This document shows, one piece after another, positions 42,813 through 54,342 of a stretch of DNA of 64,000 nt. Made by a program: the position numbers and the translations under genes. The stretch is from Gnetum montanum (taxonomy: Eukaryota > Streptophyta > Gnetopsida > Gnetales > Gnetaceae): contig MNCI01035832.1 of assembly GCA_015680685.1 (NCBI GenBank), positions 509,363-573,362 of the forward strand, written 5' to 3'. The notes beneath the pieces were generated by a model. The model was not told where the DNA came from. It worked only from the letters and a program-made list of their open reading frames with translations, and searched no databases. Within the stretch, counting starts at the first letter, position 1, and each line of letters begins with the position of its first letter.

Positions 42813-45800
42813 TGTTGGCACATTTCTGTCATTTCATGGAGTAGCAACTTGATAGGAAGATTTTAATTCAAAATTTTATTTCAAAATTTAAGAAATAAAA
42901 GGTTACTACATTAGCAAGCAATAGTACCCTGTAGTTTCAATCATAAACACCCATTCTAACATAATTTTCTTATGCTCTGCTAACAGAAAATCAAATAATA
43001 TGTAATGATTGAGGCTTGAGATGAAACAAGCATGGTCCACTCCAGTTGGCAGCTGTTCCTTACCATGGTTTTCGATGGGAATGCCCAAAACATCTTAATA
43101 TACAAGCATAGCGTGGAAGTGGGGTTTTATCAGCTGCTATTATAAGGAACCCATATGAACTGAAAAATAAGGCAAAAACTTGAGTGCACTGGTGTCAATT
43201 AAAGAAATCACAATGTCGGGAGCATTGGTGGTGGTGTCATGTATTGCTGGTCTAGCAATGGTAGCCTGTCTCAGTCCAGAGGTTTCGTGTCAAACCTTAA
43301 GCCATGGCAATGCTTCACTAGTACCGTTCATGCCCAGCAATGAAATAAAAAAACAGATAATTACCTCTGAGTTACTGGACGACACAGAAACAACGCGTAT
43401 CAGTGATAGGGATGGGGCTCCGTGTAAACGTAAAAGAAGAGAACGAACACGATGGCAATGCCATCATCGCGTGGCCCTGTCATTCGTGGCTCAATCAGCA
43501 AAGTATGCTCTTCAATAGTAACCATTTGTTGCTTGGGCGAATGCATAACTGCCTCAGGCAACCACGCCAGGAATTACGTCATGACATTTGACTACAACAC
43601 GGCTCCAGATCCAAAGGCCACGTGCTGGGCAATAACCACCTACGGCACTCAGTTTATCCAACTAATTCTATTAAAAACCTTTTGTTTGAGGGCAATACGA
43701 GAGATTGATCTGCATCGCGTAACAATGGAGGAAGGAGAGGACGAAAGCAGGTCGCTGGGATTTCTCTCACCTAGTCCGTGGCCACTGACTTACAGTGCTT
43801 AATGTCATTTTCTTGATTATGAATCGTTCAATTCACAAGCTCACAGAGTGGCTACAAAGAAGAAGGAAAGGACCTCTGCATGAAACCGTAGAAGAAATTA
43901 AAGACGAGCCCATGCTGCTGGGTTGCTTGACTCTATTGCCAACAGCATCGTGGTCGGCTAGAGCTTCTGCATCAAAGCCAAATTTTCAGGTTCGACATCA
44001 TTTTTGCTAGTGTGACTTCCATATTCAAACCAGCTCGATATTTTTCTGACGGCAAGAAACACGGCCTCGATGATGAGGGGCTGGCCAAAATGTTGCGGTG
44101 GTGTCGGGAAGTGAGCGGTGGTGGCGTAGGCGTGGAAGCACTTGGCGGCAGGTGCCATACTCAATGTTGCCTGTTCTAATGATGGCGCTGGTGCCTCTAC
44201 TTGACAACTCCAGTCTCCATACATCCCTGAAGGCCAAAACTCCAATGATCACAAGGACGAAAACCTACCTCCGCTCCCCAACGCACCGCCTGGATCTCCG
44301 CCCTTGAAGCTGGATCCTGCCCTGCCGTTATCTTCTCAGCTTCAAATTCCAGGAGACGACATTGACGACATCGACAATGGAAGAGATGCCACACAAAAAC
44401 TCATAAAAGCCTCGTCCTTGTACCGACCACGACAAATTTTTTTTTTTAAAAAAAGGGATTTTATGAGCCAATGCCCTAAGCTATGGTGTGAGAAAAAATA
44501 ATATGGGCATAAGGTTGTAATATGAGTTTTAACAATAATTTATATTTACGTATATATAAAGGAAAAGGGAAAAAATTATCATTTATAAAAAAGGGGGAGA
44601 TTATTGGGAAGGATACTTGCCAACTATGACTTAAAGTTTTTTAATGATAACTTCCTATAGAAGTTATAACTTCTTATGGTGGTTATGAGTACATTTCTTA
44701 GATATTTGTAACTCTTATCTCTTATGATGATTATAACTACCTAGACACCACTATAAAAAGAGCTTCAAGGGTAAAATAAAAGGAAAAAACTTGGGGAAGA
44801 AACTTGAAAGAATTATTGGAGATTTCTTATAAAGCATGGCTTGCTAATTGTATCAATTCACCTACTTTGTTTAAATACAATGAGTTTTTTTCTTCTCATT
44901 TTTTTCTTAGTTTCTTAGCTAATGGTTTAGATAGTACTATGGTTGGCATTTAATTTTGGGATTTTTTTATTTCTCTTATCACTCTTTTTTTTTTTTTTTT
45001 GCTTAATTCTAGACTTCTATTTGGCTACCATATAAGAGCTTATGTTATTTAACTCTAGAGGGTCTAGAAAATCTTTTATATTTTGGGTTGGCTTGAAATA
45101 GCTTCAATTTTTAAAGTTGTTTTTTTCCTAGATTATTATTTTGAAATTGTTAAATCTTTTCTAATAGCTCCATTATTTACAATTCTTAACATCTATTTAA
45201 CTAGCCAAATAATAGCTTGTATTTTGTCATTTTACAAAGAATTTTGGTAGTTTAATAAGGGTGTCCTATGTAAAATTACTTGTTGAGCTTAGAAGTTGTA
45301 GACAATTTGTAATAGTTTAGATTGAATTAGAATAGCTTTATTTCAAAGTGATTCCTCATGTTCAATTTATCTCACTTAAATATTTGAGATTTCACAAAAA
45401 TCTGCTTTCTTTTCTTTTTTCTTTTAAAATCCATTGAATCTTGCTCTATTTCTAGTTTTTTTATGAATCTTTCTCTCTAGGGAAAAATTAGGAGTAGATT
45501 TTTCTATAATTATGCTCAAGAATTTCGTTGAAATTTTATTTGTTTCAAAAAACGTAGTATAAAAACTATATAGACTAAGTGACTCAACAAAATAGGAATC
45601 GTTAATAACTCACAGTATTCAACAAGGTTAGCTAAATTTCTTTTATAATAGCCAATTATAGTTTCATACACAAACCCAACCATTTTAGCATTCACAATAG
45701 CAAACACACATTTACACTTAGTTCACTTGATTATCACTAAGTTTATTTGGAGGGATTTGGGCATTGGTGTTTCTAGAGACCATCAAACACCTAAACTCAA

Positions 45801-45880
45801 GTATGAATGAACACCTTCATTTTCCATCTTAGTCATGAGACTTGAGGACAAACATTGGCAATTCCAAATGATCACCAATA
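42813..45880 (+). mobile_element. 3' LTR of element F
   Basis: TGTTGGCACATTTCTGTC to GATCACCAATA, followed by GATAC. It aligns with the 5' LTR throughout, including the GC-rich captured segment (43,190-44,400) and the AT-rich part with poly-T runs. Confidence 0.85.
43724..44010 (+). pseudogene. MLO-like first-exon remnant in the 3' LTR of F
   Basis: ATG at 43,724 starts MEEGEDESRSLGFLSPSPWP and reaches LTYSA. After one frameshift it continues VIFLIMNRSIHKLTEWLQRR, RKGPLHETVEEIKDEPMLLG and CLTLLPTASW, better preserved than in the 5' LTR. The pattern is acidic start, first membrane segment, Lys/Arg-rich linker, then an ExxKxExMLLG helix leading into the second hydrophobic segment, as in MLO proteins. 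After TASW the frame runs on to 44,010 without MLO similarity, consistent with reading past an exon end. Presence in both LTRs means the exon was carried before this insertion. Identification is from pattern, not a search. Confidence 0.65.
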
Positions 45881-45885
45881 GATAC

Positions 45886-46055
45886 ATAAGGCCACATGAG
45901 ATAATCAGCTTATTAGATCACTATAGGTCCTCATTGTTACAAATTTTTACAATCCACTTCTTGTGCAAAAAGATATAGAGAGAAGAATGTTGGATCACTT
46001 ATTATCGGTCACTATGGTCACGGTTTTCAATGTTGGTACCTACCAAGAAAATGTG
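45886..46055 (-). other. Start of the 3' untranslated region of Tat copy C
   Basis: The sequence just downstream (in element sense) of the copy C pol stop. It continues across element F at 24,717. Confidence 0.5.
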
Positions 46056-46663
46056 TTAGATGTAATAAGGTTTTAGATAGGAATGATTGGCCAAATTAGC
46101 CAACTCATTTTCATCCATGTCTGCCATCTTAAAGGTTCCATTGCCTTAGGCTCTTCCAAGTTGGTTGACAACTTTTCTACATGTTCATAGACAACCTTGA
46201 GGACCAAGTCTTCCTTCTTGATCTTTGTTTTCCTAGGTCATAATGATGCTATTATTTTTGCCTCTCTTGGTATCACTCAATGTGACCAAGCATTCATACC
46301 CATTGCTCTTCCATCAAATCCAAGTCCATGGTGCATAACTCATTATTTTGTTCATCATTGATGAAGTCTAATAAATCCACTCTAAATCATGAAAATTACA
46401 TTTAAAGAGGAAAAATAGCTTTAGATTCATAAACTAAGCTATATGGAGTTACACTAGTTGCAATTTGATATGTTGTTTAGGAGGTCCAAAGTGCATGGAT
46501 AAGCTGCTCATGCCACTTAGGTTGGCTATTTTTTAGCATCATTTTAAGCAAGCTTATGATGGCCTTGTTTCTAGCTTTAGCTTGTCCATTGGCTTGAGGG
46601 TAGTATGGTGATGAAAATGAATGTTTAATGCCTAGGTCTTGACAAAACACTTTCATTTATTGG

Positions 46664-47218
46664 TTGCTGAACTATGATCCATTATCCGTGACTATGGTCA
46701 TAGGTATGCCAAAACGAGCTACTATATTATTGAATATCAATCTACAAACTTGTTGAGATGTTGTCTTCTTTAGGGAAATAACTTCAACCCACTTTGTGAA
46801 GTATTCAGTTGTAGTGATAATAAAGCTATGCCCTGTAGAAGATTTAGGCATTATAGGTCCAATGATATCCAATTCCCAGCATTGGAGTGACCAAGTTATT
46901 TGTGTAGTGTGCAATTTAGTTGGTGGCACAGGTATCAAGTTGTTAAACCATTGACAAGTGTCACAAATTTTGACCTTCTACAGGCAATCACTTTCCATAT
47001 AGGGCTAGTAATAGCCTAGTCATCTAATCTTAGTGGCCATGGCTCTAGGTCCTATATGTCCTCTACATATACCATCATGAACTTACTCAAGGATTGTGCA
47101 AGCTTCATTTTGTCCAAGCACACTAACAATATGCCATCATAAGACCATCAACATAACGTGTTATTGCCTATAATGTCAAACTATGTTGATCTTTTATGTA
47201 TAGTCTCCTTTTAAGAAG
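46664..47218 (-). repeat. Integrase segment, duplicate 1
   Basis: Zinc-finger-to-core integrase segment (WELDIIGPIMPKSSTGHSFI, TTTEYFTKWVEVISLKKTTS, GIPMTIVTDNGS). Its text recurs at 47,734-48,287 with only scattered differences (about 94 percent by eye). Confidence 0.85.
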
Positions 47219-47733
47219 CTTTCTTGGGTTGTTGCTCTTCATGACTAGGAGCTTCTTCTTGAAGCTCTACTTTAGACCCTTGCTTTATGTCTACATTGTT
47301 GATAGCTAGGGGAACAACATTATCACCATTAATGATGATTTCACCTCCTTTGTAAGGAAGGTGAATTTCTTAATGGATGGGAAAGGACATAGCTTGTAAT
47401 TGAGCCAACCAAGGTCTTCCCAGGATCAGGTTGAATCTTGGTGTTTCTTCCACCACCAAAAAGTTAGCAATTTTGGGGAATTGATCCCTGATCACAAAAT
47501 TCAAGGAGATAGATCCCTTGATGACAACTCTTGATCCATTGAAGGACTTAAGAGTTGTAGTGGTTATAGGTTGTATTTTCTTAGTTAGGTCCAAGAATTC
47601 AAGGATGGTGCATGGGATGACATTGGTTGTAGCTCCATCATCAACATGGACCTAATGTATTTTAAATTGTCCTATGCATATGGTTATGAATAAAGGGGCT
47701 ATAGTTGCTTCACCATTTTTGAGTATAAATTGC
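47219..47733 (-). pseudogene. Protease fragment lodged between the two integrase copies
   Basis: The minus frame 47,370-47,594 continues downstream without a stop to about 47,220. It reads TLKSFNGSRVVIKGSISLNF, VVEETPRFNLILGRPWLAQL, HLPYKGGEIIINGDN. FNLILGRPWL is the conserved distal part of a retropepsin-type domain. Protease belongs upstream of RT, so its position inside the integrase shows rearrangement. It supplies the only protease text found for the Tat family here. Confidence 0.7.
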
Positions 47734-48287
47734 TTGCTGAACTATGATCCATTATCCGTGACTATGATCATAGATATGCCAAAACGAGCTACTATATTAT
47801 CGAGTATAAATCTAAAAACTTGTTGAGATGTTGTCTTCCTTAGGGAAATAGCTTCAACCCACTTTGTGAAGTATTCAGTTGTAGTGATAATGAAGCTATG
47901 CCCTGCAGAAGATTTAGGCATTATAGGTCCAATGATATCCAATTCCCACCATTGCAATGGCCAGGTTATTTGAGTAGTGTGCAATTTAATTGGTGGCACA
48001 GGTATCAAGTTGTTATACCATTGACAAGTATCACAAGTTTTGACCTTCTATATGCAATCACTTTCCATATAGGGATAGTAATAGCCTAGTTATCTAATCT
48101 TAGTGGCCATGGCTCTAGGTCCTATATGTCCTCTACATATACCCTCATGAACTTACTCAAGGACTATGCAGGCTTCATTTTGTCCAAGCACACTAATAAT
48201 ATGCCATCATAAGACCATCAACATAATGTGTTATTGCCTACAATGTCATACTATTTTGATCTTTTATGTATAGTCTCCTTTTGAGAA
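47734..48287 (-). repeat. Integrase segment, duplicate 2
   Basis: Same segment as 46,664-47,218 (WELDIIGPIMPKSSAGHSFI, TTTEYFTKWVEAISLRKTTS, GISMIIVTDNGS). Both duplicates begin at TTGCTGAACTATGATCCATT on the + strand. Confidence 0.85.
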
Positions 48288-50548
48288 GTAGTCAAGTCAT
48301 GTGAAGATTCATCAAGAATTAGGTAAAACTTAATATCATCATACCATTCATTTGGGGGAGTACTGTTGATAGAGGCTATGGAGTCACCCTTAATGTTCTA
48401 CACTATTGGATTAGCACAGTTCACAGTTAAGGTAGGTAACTTATGAAACACATCAGATGTCACACTAAGGGCTGAGGCTGCAATGACATCAACTAAGGTG
48501 TTCGTAGTTTGGGGTACATGTTGGATACGAATGTCTACAAATTATTGTATTATTTTCTTTCCTAAGTCATAGTAAGGTTGCAAATGTTTGGCTTTGCCTA
48601 CATAAATCTTGGTTACTTAGTTAACCATAAGTTGTAAATCACCTTTAATCATTTAGTGTTTGATTCCTAGATCATGACCTACCATCATCCCCTTGATTAA
48701 TCCTTCATACTCTACCACGTTGTTGGTACATAGGAATTCCAAATGGTAAGAAAATGTTTGAAGTTCACTAGATAGGAATGTTATGATGGCAATAGCACTA
48801 GCCCCATGGGTGGTTGAAGCTCCATCAAAGTGCATATTTGCCTCATAGTCCTTGGGTACTTTAGTAACAATGTTGACATGTTCATTTGGGAATTTAAGGT
48901 TAATGGTTGCATGGTCTTCTACTAGTGAAATAGTAAGTTGTGTTGCTATAGCTTGTTCTTTCATTGAGTCTTGAGAGATATAATGAAGGTTAAACTTAGC
49001 TATTATGGATTTCCAACAGGCTATATGACTACTCTCATAGATATTGGTCATTATGGTTTTGAGTACATTGTCTTTGCAAATGACATTAACTTGGCTTCTA
49101 AAGAGGTAGTATCTCCACTTCTTCAATGAGAAGACTAGTGCTAGACAATACTTCTCCACTTTAGTGTATCAAGTTTCATAGGCAATCAACGCATGGACAA
49201 GGTAGTATATCAGTAACTCTTCTTCATCATCTCATTTTTGATAGAGTAGAGAGGACATGAATGTGTCAAAGCTAGCAAGGTAGATGTAAATGGTTTTTCC
49301 TTTTACAGTGGGTAAACCATGGGTAGTTGCACAAACTCTTGCTTAAGGTTTTCAAAGAATTCTTGGCATTGAGCCATCCACTCATAGTGAACTCCTTTCT
49401 TAAGTAAGTGTTGCATAGGTTGTAACTTATCTATAAGCTTGACAATGAACCTATGAATAAACTGTAATCTATATTGTAGTCCCCAAAGCTCCTTAAGGTT
49501 AGTTGGAACTACCAAGTTGGATATGGCCTTAACCTTATTAGGATCAGCATGTATTTCTACTTTAGATACTACAAAGCTAAGTATCTTATCAATTTTAATG
49601 TCAAAGACATACTTCTTGGGGTTAATCCTAAGCTCATACTTGAGGCATCATTTAAGCACAAGCTCAAGGTCATGCGCATGGTTATTGGCCACTTTGGACT
49701 TAATGGTCATATTTTCTACGTAGTCATTGAGAAATCCTAGGATATAATCGCTAAAGATGTATGTAATCACTCTTTGGTAGGTTGCTCCTACATTATTTGG
49801 AACAAAGGGCATCATGATATAATAAAAGGTACCCAAAGGGGTCATGAAGATCATACAAAGTTGGTGTTCTAGATTAATCCTAACTTGGTTATATCCCGAG
49901 AACCCATCAATGAAGGATAATAGGGCATGTCTAGCTGTAGTATCAATAAGTTGATCAATACTAGACAAAGGGAAATCATCCTTAATGATTTCCTTATTCA
50001 GGTCTCAAAAATTGATAAAGATGCATATATTCCAATTTTTCTTAGGAACTACCAATATGTTGGAGACCCATTCTATGTAATCAATGGCTCTAATAAAACT
50101 AGCCTGGTATAGTTTTGTGATTTCATCATGAACTACCAGGGCTAAGTCTAGAATAATCTTATAGACCTTTTGCTTGATTGGTTTAACACTAGGATCGAGC
50201 ACAATGTTATGTTACACTAAGCATGGGTCAAGACCTAGCATATCTTCATGTGACCAAGCACAAGCATTAATATTTTCTTGGAGGACCTTGGTTAGCATAT
50301 CAAGGTTCCAGTGAGAAACTTAGTTTTAGTGTTTTCTCCTCACCACTATGTGTCATGATAGGAATCTCAACTAGAGAGCCTTTGGTAATGTTGACTATCT
50401 CAAGGTCAAGGGTTTTAACTAGTATTTTAGGCCATTGTAGAGAATTCTCTATAGAGGTTATGTGATGAACAAAAATCTTAGGCTCAAGATCTAGGTAATT
50501 AAGATCAATGAATCTCTCAACATCACCATGGGATCTTCTTAGGTTCAA

Positions 50549-51309
50549 AAGAAAACTAATTTCCTTCTAGATGTTCATACTCCAATCCTACATATCAACC
50601 ATAAGCACATTAAATGATATCTAGGTAACAACATGAGTAAATATTGCCAAAATAATGTAAAATACTTCACTAATAGTGTATGAATAAGCCAAAACACAAT
50701 GCATCAATGATCAAACAAGGTTTAAACAAGGCCACTAAGGTTACAAGAGATAGGTGAAGCAAATGGGATGAAGTGAAGGCCAAATAAGGTCAAATGAAGG
50801 CCAAATGATGATAGGATGGAGCCAAATGATGATTGAGCTTCATCAAATGATGTTAAAGAAGGCCAAAGCATGTTCAAGTAAGGCCATAAAAGAAAAGGCA
50901 AAGTAAATGAGTTAGCTCCAAGGCTAGTTAGTATAGAATAAGGCCAAATGATACCCAAATGATGACCAAGTGGGATCAAATGAAGCCCAAATGATGATCA
51001 AATGATGGTCAAATCCCATCAAATGGTATCGAATCAATGTCAATCAAAGTCCTATTTGAGGTTACATGACATGGATTGATGTCAAGCCATGTTGATCAAG
51101 GTCAACTAGTACCATATGGTAGAACATTTGGTAAGATAGGACCAAATGATACTAAAATGATGAAGATTTAAACCAAAATGACACCAAATGACCTATCAAT
51201 AAAGGTCAACATGCACAATAATGTCAAAACCATTAGAAACACCATCCAATAAGGCCAAACCAATCATGGTGGAAAACATATCATCAAAGATTCCCAATAT
51301 TGGTCAAAC
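50549..51309 (-). other. Leader of Tat copy C with an AAATGATG-rich minisatellite
   Basis: From about 50,740 to 51,200 short degenerate units of the type GGCCAAATGATGAT repeat many times. Copy D has a comparable but differently worded stretch at 60.05-60.6 kb. No gag is seen. Confidence 0.55.
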
Positions 51310-53640
51310 AGGATTAGATTCTGGTAGTTTTAGATCTTAGTGGGCCATAGTGTAGGCCTACAAGGTTGAGAAGTAAGGTTGGGTACTTGGTGAGGTCATT
51401 TGAAGGCTGTTTGAAGTTAAAGTTGAGACTTTTTATTGTGCCTCCATTGGACCAAGCCAAGACTACACTAGCTAGCATAGTTGGGACAAGCCCCAAAATT
51501 GTTGATGCTAGTATATGATTTTCCAAGTTCTTCGTGGCTAGGTTTGGGGTTCCAATGATTTGTATGGCTAGTGTAGTAAATTGTAGTTGAAGATTGGTGA
51601 ATTTTGGCTTCATTTTAATCCTCTAAAAGCTACAAATGATGTAGATACTAGTGATTATGCTAGGGCTATGCTAGCCAATGTAGTCCCAAAATAAATGCAT
51701 TAAAAAAGTGATTCTATGAGATCTTAGAGTTGAAAATGGTGTTCCATTAGCTACCTAGGATAGTGTAGGATCTTGGAGAGACTGAATGGACCATTTGGAA
51801 GTTGAACTAGGCTACTAGACATGGATATTTGGCATCAACACCTCATGACTATGCTACGCAATTTAGTTGAGGGTTACTTCAGTGTAGATGAATCAAACAC
51901 TAAGCTTTTCATGGTCAAACAAAGCCAAACTACATCTAGCACAAAATCCCAAGGTTCCAGGCTTCCCAAATTAATTTTTTTGATCATTTCAAGTGTTATG
52001 ATGTTAGTTTGACCACCCTAGGACAAGGACTACATTGGCTAGTGTAGTCCCAAGCCTTCCTTAGCATAGATTGATAGAATCTAGCATTCTCATGATTAAA
52101 ACAAAGTGAAATTGTGACTAGAAAATGTTAAACAATGTTACAGATTTCCCAAGTCAAATTCTAGGCCATTTGGGATGCATGATGGTAGTCAAATCAACTC
52201 AAAATCATGACTACACTAAGACTACACTAGCTAGCATAGTCATGGCCTATCTTAGCATAGTAAGGTTTGAAATTTGGATTTTGATTATTTTTTGTGATTA
52301 ATTGACTAGGTTCTTGGATTTCTAGGGTTACTAGTGTCTCTAAATAGTTGACTTAAGATGGTCAATTTTGAAGGTTGTTTGGGTACTGAAATGCCCTTTT
52401 CTCATTTGGAATACACTAGCCAATGTAGTTGGACCTGGCCAGAACATAGATAGAGGAGACATGGCATTTCCAAGGTTAAAACAAGGTAAATTTACAGCTA
52501 GGTAAGGCTAAGCAAGGTTATGGGTTTCCAAGTCAAGGTTTAAGCTATTTGGAGTGTCAAATCATTAATCAAATTAATCTAGGACCATGACTATGCTGGG
52601 ACTATGTTGGTTAGCATAGTCCAGGCCTACTCCAATGTATTCACAAGATGAACTTTAAGTTTTAGTGGAATTTCATGGTTGATTGACTAGGTTTTTGGTT
52701 TCTTAAATCACGGTTGTTCAAAACTAGGGTTTCAAGCCTAAGATGGCTAGTTTTGATGGTTGTTTTGATTCTTGATTATCCATACACCCCTAAACTATGC
52801 TAGCTAGTGTAGTTCTAGCATAGTTAAGGGATGTAGGCTAATTTTTGCTAGTTTTTTACTTGTTTTTCAAGGTTTAGTAATCTTTGAATTCTCCAATAAG
52901 GTTCTAGGGCTGAGATGATGCACCAAGAAGTTAATTTGACTTGCTCAAGACCCATTTTGACATTTTGATAGTGGATCTACATTGGCTAGCATAGTCCCAG
53001 GCTTCCTCAGTGTAGTCCCAAGGTGGAAATGGGATTTGGCCTACTTTTGTTTCATAGTTTTTTAGTATAAGATCACTAGAGGTTCCGCAAGAGTGTTAAG
53101 GCCAAGATATGTTAGTTTGAAGGCTATTTTAGGTTTTTAGCAATCTATCATCTCCTAACCATACTAGAAATAAGTTGGCTAGCATAGTCCTAGCCATCCC
53201 CAATGTAGTTTAAAGGTGGGAGTAGGAATTATTCCATTTTTGTTTGATTTTCTTACATCTCAAGCTTGTCAAAGATATTAGGGGTCCAAGGTGTGTTATT
53301 TTGGGGGCTATTTTTTAGCTTTTGATCTTAATCTCTTACTCAACTACACTGGGACTATGTTGGATAGTGTAGTTGAGGCCTCCCCCACCATAGTCCATGA
53401 AAAATGCATGGTTTTGGGGCTTTTTAACTAGTTTTGTGTAGCCCTAGAGCTACCAAAGGCTTTGGCTAGGGTTTGGTGCATGGTGTGGTAATTTTGGAAT
53501 TGACTAGGAGTTCGATTGATGGTAGAAGACATTATTCCACTTGGGACTATGATAGCTAGTGTATTCAGGCTGTTGGCCAGCATAGTTACTCTAAATAATA
53601 AGTTGTGATATGATTTCTGGCTTCTCTTAGTGTATAATGA
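51310..53640 (+). repeat. Tandem array of ~190 bp dyad-bearing repeats (Tat copy C)
   Basis: Twelve units, with dyads near 51,465, 51,660, 51,848, 52,030, 52,220, 52,425, 52,605, 52,795, 52,977, 53,170, 53,350 and 53,550. A good example is GACTACATTGGCTAGTGTAGTC at 52,030. The arms here are ACTACACTAGC/GCTAGYRTAGT instead of the TCCATGCTAG/CTAGCATGGA arms of copies A and D. The spacer (GTTTGAAGGCTATTTTAGG, then TTTTTAGC) resembles the spacer of copy D, so the units are homologous although the arms differ. Confidence 0.85.
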
Positions 53641-54217
53641 TTTCCAATGTCAACACCTAGTTTCCTATTTTGGGCATAAGGTTTCTTGGTCCAAATATGG
53701 CATGGATGGATGCCTAGGAGGTGGGTTCTAGTAGTGATTGGAATTTTAAATCCATTTGAAGGCTTTTGGATGCTTAAACCCCAACATAGTCACCATGGAG
53801 AAGTTAAAAATCCAAGTGTTTTAGGATTTCCATTAGCTTGTTGGAGAGACACCTAGTGGGCCCCATCCTAAGTTTGAATTATAACATGAATTATTTTTCC
53901 ACTAGCCCAACATAGTCCTACCTTCTAATTGTGATCATTGAGTTAAGTGAAACTTGTGTGAATGTTTTGGAAAACTAGGATTTTGGTGATTGATGCATAA
54001 GTTTGGGAGTGATTTTCTTATTTCAATTTTGCACAAATCATTCTTCTCACACTACTTTCAAGCTTCAATGCATAGTACCAAAGCTCTAATCCTATTTTAG
54101 CTTCAACTACATCTACCTTTAGTGTTACCTATCCATCCCACACTAAGAAGTAAGTGCAGTTGTCTAGAAGGCTTTCAAAAGCTCAAGGATTTCATGCTTT
54201 CTACATTGTTTGTCAAC

Positions 54218-54342
54218 ATGTCAAAGAGGAAGGCTTCTACTAGCAAGAATCCAGCCTTGAAGGAGGCCAACATAGCTATGAAAGGCATCACCAACCTACC
54301 ATGGCCCTTGATTGGTAAAGGATCATCTACCATGACTCCTAG
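54218..54342 (+). pseudogene. Exon 1 of the opposite-strand ORF (MSKR...)
   Basis: MSKRKASTSKNPALKEANIA, then GITNLPWPLIGKGSSTMTPR, and then GT at 54,343. It is open throughout, and the same exon with the same donor position is at 15,664-15,788. A basic start followed by an Ala/Glu-rich stretch; no family recognised. Confidence 0.5.

Larger units (their letters stand above)
24723..45880 (+). mobile_element. Element F: Ty3/gypsy retrotransposon with ~3.07 kb LTRs, carrying an MLO exon, interrupted by E
   Basis: Long direct repeats 24,723-27,805 and 42,813-45,880 are the LTRs. They are flanked by the 5 bp duplication GATAC at 24,718-24,722 and 45,881-45,885. A clear polypurine tract AAGGAGGGAAGGAAA lies at 42,798-42,812. 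Terminal bases are TGTTG...CAATA in both LTRs, so the 3' end is TA instead of CA. Gag and pol lie between. Element E inserted 20 bp after the 5' LTR, within the likely primer-site zone. Without E the element is about 13.2 kb. The LTRs differ by roughly 12-15 percent by eye, making this an old insertion. Confidence 0.85.
46056..50548 (-). pseudogene. Tat-like pol remnant, copy C
   Basis: From 50,548 downwards: linker (IPIMTHSGEEKTLKLSFSLE), RT (VSNILVVPKKNW; LLSFIDGFSGYNQVRIN; MMPFVPNNVGATYQRVITY; YVENMTIKSK, with the catalytic DD lost), the gypsy RNase H end, and in the same 168-residue open frame (48,653-49,159) the extra RNase H (HFDGASTTHGASAIAIITFL, NNVVEYEGLIKGMM). Integrase follows, present twice (see separate entries), and the tail NELANLANHSYLKPYYI ends with a stop at 46,056-46,058. 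It is closely related to copy A. Confidence 0.85.

Noticed and set aside
43180-43518. 112-residue frame considered as the N-terminus of the MLO-like protein
   Set aside because: The MLO-type acidic start has its own ATG at 43,724, and the upstream frame is broken in both LTRs; it was kept only as captured upstream sequence of unknown nature.
50722-50979. 85-residue minus frame, Pro/Leu/Phe-rich
   Set aside because: It is a translation of the AAATGATG-type minisatellite in the Tat leader; repetitive wording, no domain.
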